From the NCBI GenBank assembly GCA_965228905.1, contig CBDDII010000003.1:186001-250000 (forward strand): a stretch of DNA of 64,000 bases, given 5' to 3'. The translations under genes were made by a program, and so were the position numbers. Source of the DNA: CALKXV01 sp965228905. GTDB taxonomy: Bacteria > Pseudomonadota > Alphaproteobacteria > Rhodobacterales > Rhodobacteraceae. Positions 43,774-52,937 of this stretch are shown here, piece by piece (within the stretch, counting starts at the first letter, position 1; the number at the start of each line of letters is the position of its first letter). The notes under the pieces were generated by a model that saw only the letters and a program-made list of their open reading frames with translations, was not told where the DNA came from and did not search any database.

Positions 43774-46116
43774 TCATGACCGCACCCGAATGACAGCCAT
43801 CAACACCCGTTCCGCCGTCGCCGGCGCGTCGAGGTCGGGATAGATGTCACCGCAGGCCGCCACCGCATCCGACAAGGCCAGCAAGGCCGAAATTCCCAGC
43901 ATCAAGGGCGGTTCCCCCACGGCTTTTGAGCGATAAACGGTCTCTTCCCGGTTTTCGCCGTCCCAAAGCGCAACATTGAACACATCCGGTCGGTCGCTAC
44001 AGGCGGGAATTTTGTAAGTCGACGGCGCATGGGTCTTCAGATGCCCCTTTTCATCCCACACCAATTCCTCGGTCGTCAGCCAACCGGCACCCTGAACAAA
44101 ACCGCCTTCGATCTGGCCGATATCCAACGCCGGGTTCAGCGAGGCGCCGCAATCGTGCAGGATATCGGTACGCAGGATCCGGTTCTCGCCGGTCAGCGTG
44201 TCGATCACCACCTCGGTCACCGCCGCCCCATAGGCGAAATAGAAAAACGGTCGCCCCTGTCCCTTGATCCGGTCCCATTCCACCTTTGGCGTGGCGTAAT
44301 ACCCGGTCGACGACAGCGAGATCCGCGCCATATAGGCGTCCTTCACCACCTCTTCGAAACGCAGAACCTCGCCGCCCACGTGGACCATGCCATCCTCGAA
44401 CCGGACAGATGCCACATCCGCCTGCGCCCGCGCGGCCACGAAATCTGCCAGCCGGTCTCGGATCGTGTCGCAAGCCGCCTGCACGGCCATCCCGTTCAGG
44501 TCCGATCCCGACGAGGCCGCCGTGGCCGAGGTGTTCGGCACCTTCCCGGTATCCGTCGCCGTGATCTTCACCCGGTCCGCCTCGACGCCGAACCGTGCGG
44601 CCGCCACCTGCGCCACCTTCTGGAACAACCCCTGCCCCATCTCGGTGCCACCGTGGTTCATGTGGATCGAACCGTCCTGGTAAACATGCACCAGCGCACC
44701 GGCCTGGTTCAGATGGGTCAACGTAAAGGAAATCCCGAACTTGACCGGGCTGAAAGCAATGCCTTTCTTCAGGACCTCATTCTTCGCGTTCCAATCCCGA
44801 ACGGCCTCTTTTCGCCTGGAATAGTCACTGGTTTCCAGTAACCGCTCGGTCATCTCGTGCAAGATGAAATCCTCGACCGGCATTCCGTAGTGCGTCACAT
44901 CCCGCGCCGCCTCGGCCGGCTTTGGCGAATAGGTGCCACCGAACCGTTTGCCCGTTCCGGCCCCTGAAGGTGCGGGCGCGGCATAGTAATTCACCTGCCG
45001 CACTTCCACCGGATCACGGCCCAGGGCATGGGCCACGTGATCCAGCACACGTTCGATGCCGACCATACCCTGTGGCCCGCCAAATCCGCGAAAGGCAGTG
45101 TTCGACTGCGTGTTCGTCTTCAACCGATGGCTTTCAACGCGCATATTGGGAATGGCATAGGCGTTGTCCGCATGCAGCATCGCGCGATCCGCAACCGGCA
45201 GGCTCAGGTCGATGGACCAACCGCATTTGCAAAGCTGAAGGAAATCGACACCGGTGATCCGCCCGTCCGGCTCGTATCCCACACGGTAATCAATCCGGAA
45301 ATCGTGCCGCTTGCCGGTGACGACCATGTCGTCATCACGGTCATAACGCATCTTCACCGGCAAACCGGTCTTTGCCGCCACCACGGCACAGGACACGGCC
45401 AGGGCATTGCCCTGACTTTCCTTGCCGCCGAACCCGCCGCCCATCCGGCGCACTTCGACGCGCACCGCGTTCATCGGAACGCCCAGCGCCTCGGCCACCT
45501 TATGCTGGATCTCGGTCGGGTGCTGGGACGAGGAATAGACCACCATGTCCCCGCCTTCCTGCGGCAAGGCGGCAGCGGCCTGACCTTCCAGGTAAAAATG
45601 CTCCTGCCCGCCGATCTCGATCGAGCCTTCAAGGCGATGCGTCGCGCTCTCGATGGCCGTGGCTGCATCGCCCATCTCGTAAATGCGCGGGCCTTCCTCG
45701 AACCGGCTGTCTGCGGCGAGCGCCTCGTCCAGCGTCAGGATCGCAGGCAAGGATTCGATGTCGATCCGGGCCAGGCGTACCGCTTTCCGCGCGGCCAGAT
45801 GGCTGGTCGCCGCCACCAGGAAAATCGGCTGGCCGATGAAATGCACGGTGTCCTCGGCCAGCATGGGTTCGGGTGACGGCGCAGGCGACACGTCATTTTC
45901 ATGGGGCAGATCGGCCGCTGTCAAAACGGCCACCACACCCGGCGCAGCCCTGACGGCATCAAGATCAACCGCCTTGATCCGTCCATGCGCAACCTCGGAC
46001 AACCCAAACGCCAGGTGCAAGGCGCCCGCTGGCAATGGAATATCGTCAACATATCGGGCAGCGCCGCTGACGTGCAGGGGGGCGGCATCATGGGGAAGAG
46101 GCTTCGCAACGCTCAT
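43774..46116 (-). CDS. xdhB: Xanthine dehydrogenase, molybdenum-binding subunit
   Basis: The 780-residue subunit carries the Moco and oxidises hypoxanthine and xanthine to urate. It opens S-V-A-K-P-L-P-H-D, has the E-V-R-R-M-G-G-G-F-G-G-K-E cofactor loop, the Arg-containing A-F-R-G-F-G-G-P-Q substrate-site stretch, and the late G-E-P-P-L-M-L-G with the catalytic Glu region. The overlap with xdhA is 4 bases. Two-subunit XdhA/XdhB plus XdhC is the common alphaproteobacterial form. Confidence 0.95.
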   Translation of the reverse strand: MSVAKPLPHDAAPLHVSGAARYVDDIPLPAGALHLAFGLSEVAHGRIKAVDLDAVRAAPGVVAVLTAADLPHENDVSPAPSPEPMLAEDTVHFIGQPIFLVAATSHLAARKAVRLARIDIESLPAILTLDEALAADSRFEEGPRIYEMGDAATAIESATHRLEGSIEIGGQEHFYLEGQAAAALPQEGGDMVVYSSSQHPTEIQHKVAEALGVPMNAVRVEVRRMGGGFGGKESQGNALAVSCAVVAAKTGLPVKMRYDRDDDMVVTGKRHDFRIDYRVGYEPDGRITGVDFLQLCKCGWSIDLSLPVADRAMLHADNAYAIPNMRVESHRLKTNTQSNTAFRGFGGPQGMVGIERVLDHVAHALGRDPVEVRQVNYYAAPAPSGAGTGKRFGGTYSPKPAEAARDVTHYGMPVEDFILHEMTERLLETSDYSRRKEAVRDWNAKNEVLKKGIAFSPVKFGISFTLTHLNQAGALVHVYQDGSIHMNHGGTEMGQGLFQKVAQVAAARFGVEADRVKITATDTGKVPNTSATAASSGSDLNGMAVQAACDTIRDRLADFVAARAQADVASVRFEDGMVHVGGEVLRFEEVVKDAYMARISLSSTGYYATPKVEWDRIKGQGRPFFYFAYGAAVTEVVIDTLTGENRILRTDILHDCGASLNPALDIGQIEGGFVQGAGWLTTEELVWDEKGHLKTHAPSTYKIPACSDRPDVFNVALWDGENREETVYRSKAVGEPPLMLGISALLALSDAVAACGDIYPDLDAPATAERVLMAVIRVRS

Positions 46117-47468
46117 GGGCCCACCTCCAGCACGCTGACACTTTCGCCCGCCAAATCCCTGAAGTAACGCCTCAGCATGTTTTGCGCTGCCGTCAGTCGA
46201 TATTCAGCGCCCGCGCGCATGTCGCTCATCGGCGTGAAATCGTCACTAAACCGGGGCAAAGCCGCCTCAACCGTCTCAACCGTCCACGAGTGATCCAGCA
46301 AAGCGGCTTCGACCGCGCTGGCCCGTTTCGGCACCCCTGCCATGCCGCCAAAGGCGATGACGGCGCTGGCCACCTGACCTTCTTCGACCCGCACGTTGAA
46401 ACACCCGCAAACCGCCGAGATGTCCTGATCGAACCGCTTCGACAGCTTGTAACAGCGAAGATCTGGAGCTTCTTTCGGGATGGTCACCGCTTCGACGAAT
46501 TCGCCGGGCGCGCGATCCTGCTTGCCGTACTCGATGAAGAAATCCTCGATCGGCATGGACCGCCGCGCATCCCCCTTGCGCAACTCCAGCGTGGCGCCAA
46601 GCGCAATCAGCGCCGGCGGGTTATCCCCGATGGGCGAGCCATTGGCGATGTTCCCGCCAATCGTGGCCGCCTGCCGCACCTGCTCGCTTCCATAGCGGCG
46701 CACCATTTCCGCGTAAGACGGGTGATGTTCCCGCAGAACCGGCAACAGATCAGCCATGGTCACACCCGCACCGATCCTGATCGCATCCTCGCGAACCTCG
46801 ATGTCCTGCAAATCCCGGCACCGGTTCAAGAACGCCACTTCGCCCAGGTCGCGCAAACCCTTGGTCACCCAAAGCCCCACGTCCGTCGCCCCGGCAATCA
46901 GGGTCGCATCGGGGTGCGCCGCATACCATTCAGCCAATTCGTCGGAACTCTCTGGCGCATAGGAAACAGTCTCTGTTTCAGGTGCATTATCCCGAATCCA
47001 TGCCGGAACAGGTTCGCTCTCAACACCCTTCGCCGCACGCACGATCGGCGCATACCCCGTGCATCGGCACAGGTTCCCCGCCAAAACATCGTCATGATCC
47101 TTGCGCCCCGTCGCATGGCCCACCGCCATCGACATCACGAACCCCGGCGTGCAGAACCCGCATTGCGACCCATGTTCTGCCACCATCGCCCGCTGGACGG
47201 GATGCTCTTCACCCCCGGGCCCACTCAGCCCCTCGACGGTGCGCACCGCCTTTCCGTGAAGCTGCGGCAAAAACAGGATGCAGGCGTTCAGCGCCTTCGC
47301 CCCGCCTTCATCCGTGACCATCACGGTACAGGCCCCGCAATCGCCCTCGTTGCAGCCCTCTTTCGTTCCGGTCAGCCGCCGATCTTCGCGCAACCAGTCC
47401 AAAAGTGTTTGCGTGGCTGATGTTTCCACATCCACCGTTTCTCCGTTCAGAGAAAACCTGACCCGCAT
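46113..47468 (-). CDS. xdhA: Xanthine dehydrogenase, iron-sulfur and FAD subunit
   Basis: The 451-residue subunit passes electrons from Moco to NAD+. The N-terminal plant-type [2Fe-2S] domain has Cys39, Cys44, Cys47 and Cys63. The second [2Fe-2S] domain has Cys103, Cys106, Cys134 and Cys136 (C-G-F-C and C-R-C). The FAD domain follows with I-A-G-A-T-D-V-G and G-N-I-A-N-G-S-P-I-G-D. I chose the ATG at 47468 (MRVRFSLNGE). It is the first gene of the purine unit; the 175-base gap upstream should hold the promoter. Confidence 0.95.
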   Translation of the reverse strand: MRVRFSLNGETVDVETSATQTLLDWLREDRRLTGTKEGCNEGDCGACTVMVTDEGGAKALNACILFLPQLHGKAVRTVEGLSGPGGEEHPVQRAMVAEHGSQCGFCTPGFVMSMAVGHATGRKDHDDVLAGNLCRCTGYAPIVRAAKGVESEPVPAWIRDNAPETETVSYAPESSDELAEWYAAHPDATLIAGATDVGLWVTKGLRDLGEVAFLNRCRDLQDIEVREDAIRIGAGVTMADLLPVLREHHPSYAEMVRRYGSEQVRQAATIGGNIANGSPIGDNPPALIALGATLELRKGDARRSMPIEDFFIEYGKQDRAPGEFVEAVTIPKEAPDLRCYKLSKRFDQDISAVCGCFNVRVEEGQVASAVIAFGGMAGVPKRASAVEAALLDHSWTVETVEAALPRFSDDFTPMSDMRAGAEYRLTAAQNMLRRYFRDLAGESVSVLEVGP

Positions 47469-47643
47469 GAAAAGTCCCGCCGCCTTACCCAAAACCAATC
47501 CCCGAAAGCACGCCGTCGATGCGGCATAGAGAGCGTGCCCTACGTCACCCAACAGTTAACGAAAGGTTTCGCCCTTCTGGCAAGGGCTATTTTTCGCTGT
47601 TTTTCCGAAAGAGTCTCAGGAAAACTTTGAAAATCGGGCGGTT

Positions 47644-48510
47644 TCAGCCCCAGGTCGGGTGGAATTTACCGGCCGCCGACAAGGTGAAAATTTCGCACCC
47701 ATCTTCGGTCACGCCCACGGAATGTTCGAACTGCGCAGAAAGTGAGCGGTCGCGGGTCACCGCCGTCCATTCATCGTCGAGCACAACGGTTTCCGAACGC
47801 CCCAGGTTCACCATCGGCTCGATGGTAAAGAACATCCCCGGCTCCAGTGTCGCCCCGGTGCCGCGCCGCCCATAGTGAAGAACATTCGGCGGCGCATGAA
47901 ACACGCGGCCCAGCCCGTGACCGCAGAAATCCCGCACCACGTTCATTCTGTGCGCTTCGACATAGGCCTGGATCGCATGGCCGATGTCGCCAAAGGTATT
48001 TCCCGGCTTCACCGCCTCGATCCCCTGCATCAGCGCATCATGGGTCACCTGGATCAGCCGCTCGGCCTTGCCGGGAAGTTTGCCCGCAACGTACATCCGG
48101 CTTGTATCGCCGTACCAGCCATCAACGATCACGGTCACGTCGACGTTCAGAATATCTCCATCCACCAGAACATCGCTTTGGCGACGTTTCTCAAGGTCTT
48201 TTGACAATGTATCGGTCTTTGGGATCGGATCGCCCGGAATCCCGTGACACACGACGTGGTTCACGGAAATGCAGCTTGCGTGGCGATACCCCTTGTAACC
48301 GATGGTCGCACTGGTCACGCCGGCGGCATCCACCTTGTCGGTGATCGCGGCATCAATCTCGGCCGTGGTGACGCCGGGAACGATCAGCGGTGCAATCTCG
48401 TCCAGGATCTGCGACGCCATCGCCCCCGCAGTGCGCATACCCGCGAAATCCTCGGGCTCATAAAGGCGTATGCCGTCCCGCGTCAGACGGCCTCGATTAC
48501 GTTCATCCAC
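47644..48510 (-). CDS. map: Methionine aminopeptidase, type I
   Basis: The enzyme removes N-terminal Met after deformylation. The 288-residue pita-bread protein has the metal ligands in the expected blocks: D-G-D-I-L-N-V-D-V-T, D-T-S-R-M, C-G-H-G-L-G-R-V-F-H, T-I-E-P-M, and a final E-H-S-V-G-V-T. An insert around E-K-R-R-Q-S-D is small. The start is a GTG at 48510. It is a single gene here, apart from the def/fmt cluster. Confidence 0.94.
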   Translation of the reverse strand: MDERNRGRLTRDGIRLYEPEDFAGMRTAGAMASQILDEIAPLIVPGVTTAEIDAAITDKVDAAGVTSATIGYKGYRHASCISVNHVVCHGIPGDPIPKTDTLSKDLEKRRQSDVLVDGDILNVDVTVIVDGWYGDTSRMYVAGKLPGKAERLIQVTHDALMQGIEAVKPGNTFGDIGHAIQAYVEAHRMNVVRDFCGHGLGRVFHAPPNVLHYGRRGTGATLEPGMFFTIEPMVNLGRSETVVLDDEWTAVTRDRSLSAQFEHSVGVTEDGCEIFTLSAAGKFHPTWG

Positions 48511-48582
48511 GACGATGTTCCTTTGCTATCCCGCATATAGGCTGTTCCGACCCACAGGACCAGCCCACGTGATGTCGCGGGT

Positions 48583-49290
48583 TCAGATACAAACCTCGAC
48601 CTCTTTACCGATCTCGACGCCCTGTCGATCAATCCGCGTTCCCATGGCGATCACCTCGACACCCGCAGCACGCGCCCGGTCAAAGGCCAGACCATAACCG
48701 GGGTCCAGATCGCGGGCCAGATCGAAACGCGCACAATCCGTGCGCTGGACAAGATACAACATCACCGCGCGATGCCCTTCGGCTACCATCGCCGACAATT
48801 CATCCAGATGCTTTGCCCCACGCGCGGTCACGCAGTCGGGAAACTCGGCCAGATCGCCGCTGCGGCGCAGATGAACGTTCTTCACCTCGACATAGACGTC
48901 CGGCAATCCGGCTTCGGTCAACAGGAAATCAATCCGGCTGTTCGCCCCGTATTTCACTTCTGGCCGAACACCCGAATAGGTCTCTAAACCGGGGATTTTG
49001 CCTGCCCTCAGCGCCTCGCCCACAACCCTGTTGGGAACGGCGGTGTCGATGCCCGCCCAATGATCGCCCGGCAGTTCCACCAACCGCCAGCCATACTTCA
49101 GCTTCTTCTTCGGGTCTTCGTTCGGTTCGACCCAGACGCGCATTCCGGGATCGGCCAGCCCCAGCATCGCGCCGGGGTTGGGGCAATGGGCGACCACCTC
49201 GCGCCCGTCGGCCTCAAGCACGATATCCGACAGGAAACGCTTGTAGCGGCGCAGCAGCCGCGCGGGGACCAAAGGCGTTTGAAAGCGCAT
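48583..49290 (-). CDS. sfsA: SfsA family nuclease-like protein
   Basis: The 235-residue product has the SfsA pattern: an N-terminal OB-like region (A-H-C-P-N-P-G-A-M-L) and a PD-(D/E)XK-like core (S-R-I-D-F-L-L; Y-V-E-V-K-N-V; F-P-D-C-V-T-A-R-G). SfsA was named for a sugar fermentation phenotype, but its fold points to DNA binding or cleavage. I chose the ATG at 49290. It is divergent from the MoCF gene across 47 bases. Confidence 0.9.
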   Translation of the reverse strand: MRFQTPLVPARLLRRYKRFLSDIVLEADGREVVAHCPNPGAMLGLADPGMRVWVEPNEDPKKKLKYGWRLVELPGDHWAGIDTAVPNRVVGEALRAGKIPGLETYSGVRPEVKYGANSRIDFLLTEAGLPDVYVEVKNVHLRRSGDLAEFPDCVTARGAKHLDELSAMVAEGHRAVMLYLVQRTDCARFDLARDLDPGYGLAFDRARAAGVEVIAMGTRIDRQGVEIGKEVEVCI

Positions 49291-49337
49291 GAAACCGGCC
49301 CTATACCGGACAAGGGACAGGGACAAGGATGCAGCGA

Positions 49338-50069
49338 ATGAGCAACCCGAAAGCGGCCATGCTGGTGATCGGCGACGAGATCCTGTCAGGCCGCACGCGC
49401 GATGCCAACATGCACCATCTTGCAGGCAAACTGACCGAGGCCGGGATTGACCTGAAAGAGGTTCGCATCGTTTCCGACAACCCGGATGCAATCGAATCCG
49501 CCGTGCGCGCCCTGTCCGACACCTACGATCACCTTTTCACTTCCGGCGGAATCGGCCCGACGCACGACGACATCACCGCCGATTGCGTCGCCGCCGCCAT
49601 GGGCGCCAGCATCGACGTGCGCGATGATGCCCGTGCGCTGCTTCAGGCCCATTACGACCGCCAGGGGATGGAGTTCAACGCCGCCCGAATGCGCATGGCC
49701 CGCATTCCCGATGGCGCGACGTTGATCGACAACCCGGTGTCCATCGCGCCGGGTTTCACCCTTGGCAACGTCCATGTCATGGCGGGCGTACCCGCCATCT
49801 TCGAAGCTATGGTCGCGGGGCTTTTACCGAGCTTGACCAGCGGTGATCCCGTCCTGTCCGACACGCTTCGCGTCGACCGCGGCGAAGGCGACATCGCCGA
49901 ACCCTTAAGCCGGGTCGACGCCGCCTACCCCGCACTCAGCTTCGGATCCTACCCGTTTCAGAAAGACGGCAAATATGGCGCAAACGTCGTGATCCGGGGC
50001 ACGAACGCCGCCGATATCGCCGCTGCCAAAGCCGAACTAAAGTCAATCTTCGGAGACGACGCCGCGTGA
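49338..50069 (+). CDS. MoCF/CinA-N-type molybdopterin-binding-fold protein
   Basis: The 243-residue product has the MogA/CinA N-terminal signature: I-G-D-E-I-L-S-G-R-T-R-D-A-N and T-S-G-G-I-G-P-T-H-D-D-I-T. The C-terminal CinA deamidase domain is absent, so it is a single-domain relative. Related proteins are proposed to be nucleotide pyrophosphatases or cofactor handlers. I chose the ATG at 49338, with AAGGA 8 bases upstream; an ATG at 49329 is close to that site. It overlaps the GNAT gene by 4 bases (GTGA). Confidence 0.85.
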   Translation: MSNPKAAMLVIGDEILSGRTRDANMHHLAGKLTEAGIDLKEVRIVSDNPDAIESAVRALSDTYDHLFTSGGIGPTHDDITADCVAAAMGASIDVRDDARALLQAHYDRQGMEFNAARMRMARIPDGATLIDNPVSIAPGFTLGNVHVMAGVPAIFEAMVAGLLPSLTSGDPVLSDTLRVDRGEGDIAEPLSRVDAAYPALSFGSYPFQKDGKYGANVVIRGTNAADIAAAKAELKSIFGDDAA

Positions 50070-50797
50070 ACACGCCCGCGCTTTCCACCCTGTTCGCCGC
50101 ACTTGAGGCGACCTGGCCACCGGCCCGCGTGATCGACGCACAGCCCTTCCGGTTCCGCGACGGCGCTGGCGGCGGCAAGCGCGTTTCCTCGACCCTTGCG
50201 ATTGATACCTTCACAGCCGACGCCATCGAAAAGGCCGAAGAGGCCATGCAAAAGATGGGCCAACCTTCGCTCTTCATGCTCCGCCCCGACGACACCGGGC
50301 TGGACGACATCCTCGCATCGCGCGGCTACGCCATCGCCGACCCCACGCTGATCTACCTGATCGAACCCAGTCAGATCGCCCGCCCCGGCCCCTCCGGCCA
50401 GGTTCTGCCCACATGGCCCCCCTTCGCCATCCAGCGCGAACTTTGGGCCGATGCCGGGATCGGCGACGCCCGCCTCGCCGTCATGGACCGCGCCACGGAT
50501 CCCAAGACCAGCATCCTCTGCCGCATTCGCGACACCCCCGCCGCAACGCTTTTCCTCGCCATTCATGACGGCATTGCCATGGTCCACGCGCTGGAGGTTG
50601 CCGAACCGCACCAACGAAAAGGCGTGGGCGAAACCGCCCTTCGCGCCGCCGCGCACTGGGCGCTTGGCAAGGGTGCCAACTGGCTCGCCCTCGCGGTGAC
50701 CGAGGCGAACGCCGCCGCAAACGCGCTCTACCGGAAACTCGGCATGGAATGCGCCGGAGGCTACCACTACCGCCTCGCACCGGAGGCCGGAACATGA
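50066..50797 (+). CDS. GNAT family acetyltransferase
   Basis: The 243-residue protein has a GNAT core in its C-terminal half with the acetyl-CoA loop H-Q-R-K-G-V-G-E-T-A-L and A-N-A-L-Y-R-K-L-G-M near the end. The N-terminal half is less conserved. Substrate is unknown. It starts with GTG overlapping the preceding stop, and its own stop overlaps the OmpA-like gene in ATGA, so three genes are translationally coupled. Confidence 0.82.
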   Translation: MNTPALSTLFAALEATWPPARVIDAQPFRFRDGAGGGKRVSSTLAIDTFTADAIEKAEEAMQKMGQPSLFMLRPDDTGLDDILASRGYAIADPTLIYLIEPSQIARPGPSGQVLPTWPPFAIQRELWADAGIGDARLAVMDRATDPKTSILCRIRDTPAATLFLAIHDGIAMVHALEVAEPHQRKGVGETALRAAAHWALGKGANWLALAVTEANAAANALYRKLGMECAGGYHYRLAPEAGT

Positions 50798-51705
50798 AAC
50801 GCGCCGCGACCCTCCTGAGCCTCATCCTCACATCCCCCGCGCTGGCGCTGGACCTCACCCCGCCGGGGGCTGAAATCACCGGGTCGGAAACCGAAGACGC
50901 CGCCAGCACCCGCCTGCCCGAATCCCCCTGGTCCCCCGGCCAAACGACACCCGGCACGGAAGGCGCCATAAGAAAAACCGCCTATCGCCTGCCAAACGCG
51001 CAACTGACCTCCCTCCAACTCATCGCGCCCCTGCGCAGACAATTGACCGACGACGGCTATGAACAGGTCTTCGCCTGCTCCAGCGCCGAATGCGGCGGCT
51101 TCGACTTCCGCTTCCAGTTGGATCTCATCGGCGAACCCGCGATGCACGTCGACCTTGGAAACTACCGCTATGTGCTGATGCGCAAAACCGGGGCCAACCC
51201 CCACAGCGTCGCCATCCTCGCCTCGCCAAGTCGCGGAAACGGCTTCGTCCACGTGACCGAGGTTTCGGACGCCACCTTCCCCGAACCGGCTCCCCTCGTC
51301 GAAGAAACCGCGCCCGAAACGGCCCAAACCGATTTCATCGAACGACTGGTCGAAAACAGCCACGCCGTGCTGCAAGACCTCGACTTCGGCACAGGCTCGT
51401 CCGAGTTGTCCGGCGGCCCCTTCGACTCCCTCGAAAGGCTCGCAAACTGGCTTTCCGAAAACCCCTCTGCCCGCGTGATCCTTGTCGGCCACACCGATGC
51501 CGTCGGCTCACTCGACGCGAACACCGCCCTTTCCCAACGCCGCGCCGCCGCCGTCGCCGACCGACTTGTCACCGCCTTCGGAACGAACCCCGTCCAGCTT
51601 CAGGCCGCCGGAGCCGGGTATCTTTCGCCTGTCGCCAGCAACCTCACCGAAGAAGGTCGCGCCGCGAACCGCCGGGTCGAGGTGGTTCTGCTGTCACGCG
51701 ACTAA
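50794..51705 (+). CDS. OmpA-family exported protein
   Basis: The 303-residue protein has a signal peptide (M-K-R-A-A-T-L-L-S-L..A-L-A). An unrecognised middle domain contains a C-S-S-A-E-C pair, and a C-terminal OmpA peptidoglycan-binding domain runs from about 195 to 300, with V-G-H-T-D-A-V-G-S and S-Q-R-R-A-A-A-V. No beta barrel precedes the OmpA domain, so it is probably a soluble periplasmic anchor to peptidoglycan. It is the last gene of the three-gene unit and is followed by a terminator shared with the convergent LysR gene. Confidence 0.88.
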   Translation: MKRAATLLSLILTSPALALDLTPPGAEITGSETEDAASTRLPESPWSPGQTTPGTEGAIRKTAYRLPNAQLTSLQLIAPLRRQLTDDGYEQVFACSSAECGGFDFRFQLDLIGEPAMHVDLGNYRYVLMRKTGANPHSVAILASPSRGNGFVHVTEVSDATFPEPAPLVEETAPETAQTDFIERLVENSHAVLQDLDFGTGSSELSGGPFDSLERLANWLSENPSARVILVGHTDAVGSLDANTALSQRRAAAVADRLVTAFGTNPVQLQAAGAGYLSPVASNLTEEGRAANRRVEVVLLSRD

Positions 51706-51711
51706 GCCCCC

Positions 51712-51744
51712 AAAGAAAAAACGGGCGCCCGCACCGGCGCCCGT
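51712..51744 (-). terminator. Terminator between OmpA-like and LysR genes
   Basis: A 9-bp stem ACGGGCGCC / GGCGCCCGT with a 6-base loop lies at 51721-51744. On the minus strand it is followed by TTTTTTCTTT, a strong T run for the LysR gene; on the plus strand only TTT follows, so it is weaker in that direction. Confidence 0.82.
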
Positions 51745-51768
51745 TTCAAAACCATCACAAGGGAATCG

Positions 51769-52674
51769 TTACCACCTGTCCGGACCTTTTTCCGCAAAGG
51801 CGTGCACGAGGAAATCAATAAAGGCGCGTACCTTGGGCTGGGTAAACCGGCCCGGCGGGTACACCGCAAAGATGCCCTGGTTCTCCATCGGCAGTTCGGG
51901 AATCGCTTCCATCACCAGCCCCTGATCCATCGCTTCGGCATAAAGAAAGCTGGGCAGATAGGCGATGCCCAGACCGGCAATCGCGGCATTCAGCAGGCTT
52001 TGACCGTCGTTCACCGTCAGCCAGCCAGCGGTGCGCACCTGGCGCTTTTCACCCGAAGGCGCGGTCAGCTTCCAAACATTGCCCGACGAATTGTTCGAGT
52101 AGTGCAAGAGCTTGTGTTCGTTCAGATCGTCGATCTTCTGCGGGCGACCGTATTTTTCAAAGTATTCAGGGCTTGCGATCATCCGGCGGTTGGTTTCGCA
52201 GAGTTTCCGCGCACGCAGGGTCGAATCTTCCAACTCGCCGATGCGAATGGCCAGGTCGAACCCTTCCGAGATCAATTCAACATAGCGGTTGTTCAGCACC
52301 ATGTTCACGGTGATTTCGGGAAACTCCTGCAGGAAATCCCCCAGAACCGGCGAAAGGTGGTTTACCCCGAAATCCGTCGCAACCGAGATCCGCAACAGGC
52401 CGGACGGCGCGGATTGCATGGATGTCACCAGCGCATCAGCCTCACCGGCATCGTTCAGCACCCGGCGGGCGCGATCGTAGTAGGCAAGGCCAATCTCTGT
52501 GGGCGACACCCGGCGGGTCGTGCGATTCAACAGGCGGGCCCCAAGACGTGCTTCCAGCGACGAAACGTGTTTCGACACGGCAGACTTGGAAATCCCCATT
52601 TTTTTGGCCGCATCCGTAAAGCCGCCCTGATCGACGACTGTTGCGAAGGCTTCCATTTCCGTAAGACGATCCAT
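51769..52674 (-). CDS. LysR-family transcriptional regulator
   Basis: The 301-residue protein has the LysR winged-helix domain (F-A-T-V-V-D-Q-G-G-F-T-D-A-A-K-K-M-G-I-S-K-S-A-V-S split across residues 10-34) and a periplasmic-binding-like effector domain. It belongs to the broad subgroup that includes aldehyde and phenolic stress regulators. The divergent neighbour is the purine nucleoside phosphorylase gene, 263 bases away, a possible target. No LysR-type T-N11-A site was fixed with confidence. Confidence 0.9.
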   Translation of the reverse strand: MDRLTEMEAFATVVDQGGFTDAAKKMGISKSAVSKHVSSLEARLGARLLNRTTRRVSPTEIGLAYYDRARRVLNDAGEADALVTSMQSAPSGLLRISVATDFGVNHLSPVLGDFLQEFPEITVNMVLNNRYVELISEGFDLAIRIGELEDSTLRARKLCETNRRMIASPEYFEKYGRPQKIDDLNEHKLLHYSNNSSGNVWKLTAPSGEKRQVRTAGWLTVNDGQSLLNAAIAGLGIAYLPSFLYAEAMDQGLVMEAIPELPMENQGIFAVYPPGRFTQPKVRAFIDFLVHAFAEKGPDRW

Positions 52675-52937
52675 AAGGCTTCTTACCCTTAATTCTTGCC
52701 CCCCGGCAGAGATCGTTCTGAAGGTGAAATCGGGCGAGAATGGGGTAAGACCCCGACAATTACCCGGTATTATCGGGATTGTTTTGCGCTTGGAGACGCC
52801 GCCACAGAGCGGTTAACCGCATCTTTACAGGTCGTTAAGCAACGGCCTGTCCCGCAAACTGCCCTTTATTCGGCAAGACGCCTTTGATTTCCTGTGGCAG
52901 TATTCACTGGAAAAAATTCAGGAAAAAGGGCGCTTCC

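Noticed and set aside
52757..52785. Imperfect inverted repeat (ACAATTACCCG ... CGGGATTGT) between the LysR and phosphorylase genes
   Set aside because: The arms differ by a 2-base bulge and the site is not a clear LysR T-N11-A box; too weak to list.
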